From Planococcus citri (taxonomy: Eukaryota; Arthropoda; Insecta; Hemiptera; Pseudococcidae): 64,000 nt of DNA. Positions 62,170 to 64,000 of the stretch are shown piece after piece (position 1 is the first letter of the stretch; every line of letters begins with the position of its first letter). The translations under genes and the position numbers were made by a program. Below the pieces are notes generated by a model. It was not told where the DNA came from. It saw only the letters and a list, made by a program, of their open reading frames with translations, and ran no database searches. The DNA lies in NCBI RefSeq assembly GCF_950023065.1, contig NC_088680.1, forward strand, positions 21,192,559-21,256,558, in the 5' to 3' direction.

Positions 62170-62780
62170 GAAGGGCCTGATGGAAAAGGGGCCTCCTCAG
62201 CCGGAGGACCTTTTTCCGCACTTTGGTGATTTGAGTTCCTTGAAGTCTTAGCTACCTTAGGTGTGAGTTTCAGTTCATGATCTTGTTCCTAGAGCAAACT
62301 ACATGATGTTTTATTCATATCTCTTTGAATAAAACATCTCAATCAGCGTTCCACCATACTGTAGGTACATGTTACAGTTTCATAAAAATTGATCTGGAGG
62401 CGAAAGGAAGCATCCTACAAAAATTTCAAGTGAACAAAGTTGTAGAGAATTAAATTTCTAATCGACATACTGTCGTTACTTTTTTCCTAAAATGCTTAGT
62501 TTTTGATTTATATCATGTTAAAAGATGAAGTTGATGAAAATCAAAATCAACTTATGGAAGAAGGGCCTCCTACGCGAGTTTTTAAATCTCATTTTTTTCA
62601 AAGATTTGGATAAATTATTTGGCAGGTGATGGTCAATGCTGACACTTCAAATTTAAAAAAACACCAACCTCAAATCAATACGTTGAGTAGTTTTTAATTG
62701 GCAACAAAAGTAAAACTTTAAACACGTTTTTCTCAAAACTATGTTTTTCTGAGGGAGCCCTTCTTCCACCAAGTCCTTCA
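62170..62780. repeat. Inserted sequence built from inverted TGGAARAAGGGCCTCC motifs
   Basis: The motif TGGAARAAGGGCCTCC occurs at 62181-62196 (as TGGAAAAGGGGCCTCC) and at 62555-62570, and inverted at about 62192-62218 and 62754-62768. The first pair forms a compact hairpin at 62182-62217. The 62555-62768 pair bounds a 214-bp segment. A perfect 12-bp stem with a 10-base loop lies at 62305-62338. The text differs from the surrounding family A units, so it looks inserted. No coding capacity is recognised. Confidence 0.55.
62305..62338. other. Perfect 12-bp stem-loop
   Basis: GATGTTTTATTC at 62305-62316 and GAATAAAACATC at 62327-62338 are exact reverse complements around a 10-base loop. Confidence 0.85.
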
Positions 62781-63190
62781 ATTGTGTTGTTTTCTGCATC
62801 CGAAAACTCCCACTCTTTTCCAATACTTAATAGTTCTAATGTGCCGTTTTTTTTGCCAGAAATTGCTAAAAAAAAAAAAACTTTTCTTTTGCTGAAATTG
62901 TCAAAAGTCTCGTATTCATTGCCAGAAATCCCTAAATTTTTTTTTGACAAATATTTTGTAGTTCAACTTTTTCTGCAAAAATTAGAAAAAGGAATTGCCA
63001 AAATGTCCTGATTTTTGATGAAATTAAACAGGTTTCTATCCAGTTTCATTTTTAGATTTTAATTAAAAATGAAAAGTTCTGTTTTTTTTAATAACTTTTT
63101 TTGCATTAAAAATGTATTGTCTATGTTTTGTCACTTTTTTGGTTACTTTTTGGTTACTTTTTTGAGCGCTTTAGGTTACTGAAGTCACTT

Positions 63191-63599
63191 TTTTCACAAA
63201 AAAAAAAAAAAAGTAGAAGCTCTGGATTTTCAAAAAACTGTTGATTTTGATTTTTTTGGAATTGTAAATTTTCCAGAGCTTTTGCCCTCGCTTTGCTTGG
63301 GCCATTCAACATCTAATCGAAAAGACAAAAGGACAAAATGACAAAAAAAATGGACAGATGAAAAGATAAAAAGACAAAAAGATGGACAGATGGAAAGACG
63401 GAAAGACATGTATTTAGTTTAGCATTCAGTTCAGTTCAGTTTTCAGTTCAGTATTCTGTCCAGTTCATCATTCGTTTCAAGTTCTAATAAAAGATATTTG
63501 AGAGTTGAAATAAAAATTATTTATTAGATATATTATCTGGCTTGCGTCAATACATATAAGTTTGCAACAAATTAATCACCAGTAACTCATATAATAACT
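63191..63599. other. 3' flank or 3' UTR of the non-LTR element
   Basis: Read on minus, the sequence downstream of the retrotransposon stop contains an AATAAA signal (63521-63526 on plus as TTTATT), then CAGTTCAGTTCAG-type repeats (plus 63424-63470). The degenerate GACAAAA/GGACAGATG repeat at 63317-63409 follows. Where the element ends is not certain. Confidence 0.4.
63317..63409. repeat. Degenerate purine-rich minisatellite
   Basis: The words AAAAGACAAAA and ATGGACAGATG(A/G)AAAGA repeat several times; two longer units start at about 63350 and 63382. It lies just beyond the probable 3' end of the non-LTR element, and such elements often end in short repeats. Confidence 0.7.
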
Positions 63600-64000
63600 T
63601 CACATGTCAAAAATTTGTTGCCTTTTAAGGCGACAAGTGTTCTCTGCAACATCAAGCAGGACAATGGCCTCTATTTCAGGGTGGTTGTGCAGCCATTTTG
63701 AATATGCCTCAGTTTTCCTTTCAATGATTCTGTCCACAGGGTCCAGGCAAAGGTCTCTACGGAGATCCTCATTGGCAATGTACCATGGGGCACTTGTAAT
63801 TTCTCTCATAATTTTACATATTTTGGAACCGTTCAATGACCAGTCTGTTGGACTTCTTTGTAGTACCCCAGATTTCACACCTATAGGTCCACATAGGTAG
63901 GAATGTAGATGTGTAGGTGAGTTTCTTTTTGGCCAGGCTCACTGGGGAGCGCCTGCCAATGAGCCACTGGAAGTTCTTTAAAAGAAGGTTTAGTTGAGTT
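63600..64000 (-). pseudogene. Jockey-type non-LTR retrotransposon, C-terminus of the reverse transcriptase ORF (partial, frameshifted)
   Basis: The minus strand encodes the very C-terminal part of a Jockey-clade ORF2 polyprotein, the endonuclease/reverse transcriptase needed for target-primed retrotransposition. Upstream (63823-64000) one frame reads TYTSTFLPMWTYRCEIWGTT then SNRLVIERFQN, matching the family signature around W-TYG-E-WG and the following helix. Downstream another frame reads KIMREITSAPWYIANEDLRRD, then LHNHPEIEAIVLLD and CRLKRQQIF before the stop at 63600, the usual Jockey end. A one-base frameshift near 63818-63826 separates the two, so this copy is not intact. The rest of the element runs off the right edge. 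Confidence 0.88.

Larger units (their letters stand above)
61490..63190. repeat. Family A repeat, copy 5, with nested insertions
   Basis: The units CAAAATTATCAAAAAAGTTTC and GTTAAGAAGCCCTGCC (near 62072) and the 3' end GGTTACTTTTTGGTTAC (about 63141-63158) match the other copies. The array is broken by a block of AAGTCAGGGAA repeats (61700-61833) and by a different, inverted-repeat-bearing sequence (about 62170-62780). Open frames inside are artefacts of low complexity. Confidence 0.6.

Noticed and set aside
1..64000. tRNA genes
   Set aside because: I looked for box B (GGTTCGANNCC) with a matching upstream box A on both strands and found no convincing pair.
1..64000. CRISPR-like or prokaryotic features
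   Set aside because: No regularly spaced identical repeats with unique spacers; the tandem arrays are degenerate, T-rich and eukaryotic in style.

Overview
The window is animal nuclear DNA, most likely from an arthropod and probably an insect. It is AT-rich, dense in homopolymer A/T runs, carries GT-AG splice signals, transposon relics and miniature inverted-repeat elements, and shows the very frequent TACCTA/GTAGGTAC words typical of sternorrhynchan Hemiptera such as aphids and scale insects. The hemipteran placement is an inference from composition and was not tested by any search.

Only one confident host gene is visible: the first coding exon of the limb-patterning homeobox gene Distal-less (Dll/DLX) on the minus strand at 17901-18282. 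It begins with ATG and ends at a GTGAGT donor in phase 1. The homeodomain exons were not found in the 17.9 kb to the left, so the first coding intron probably runs off the left edge. A likely splice acceptor at 18343-18344, upstream of the ATG, suggests that a 5' UTR exon lies at higher coordinates, possibly far away.

The rest alternates between two kinds of DNA. One kind is islands with more GC and CpG, low in repeats and rich in TAATTA-type homeodomain words (about 1.7-3.6, 6.1-7.7, 10.9-11.6, 12.2-14.4, 22.0-23.6, 29.6-32.3, 35.0-36.1, 36.6-38.1, 40.8-41.7, 45.3-46.5, 53.1-54.9 and 58.8-60.4 kb). These are the best candidates for regulatory DNA of the Dll domain. The CpG-richest, 45.6-46.2 kb, is promoter-like. 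The other kind is T-rich, repeat-derived DNA.

The repeat-derived DNA holds a recurring family with tandem TTTTTGCCAAAAATT-like units and shared borders (about 8.5-9.3, 15.4-16.8, 20.0-20.9, 28.3-29.5 and 61.5-63.2 kb). It also holds a 245-bp palindromic MITE with a 6-bp target duplication (16838-17082), a 1.39-kb foldback element with arms of about 627 bp (24080-25470), a 212-bp Tc1/mariner-like MITE (47635-47846), a candidate hAT-type element (33053-34194), a decayed Ty3/Gypsy integrase (39593-40170) and a frameshifted Jockey-type non-LTR retrotransposon 3' end (63600-64000).

No tRNA, rRNA or CRISPR array was recognised. Most long open frames here are low-complexity Phe/Lys/Asn-rich products of T-rich DNA and are not annotated as genes.
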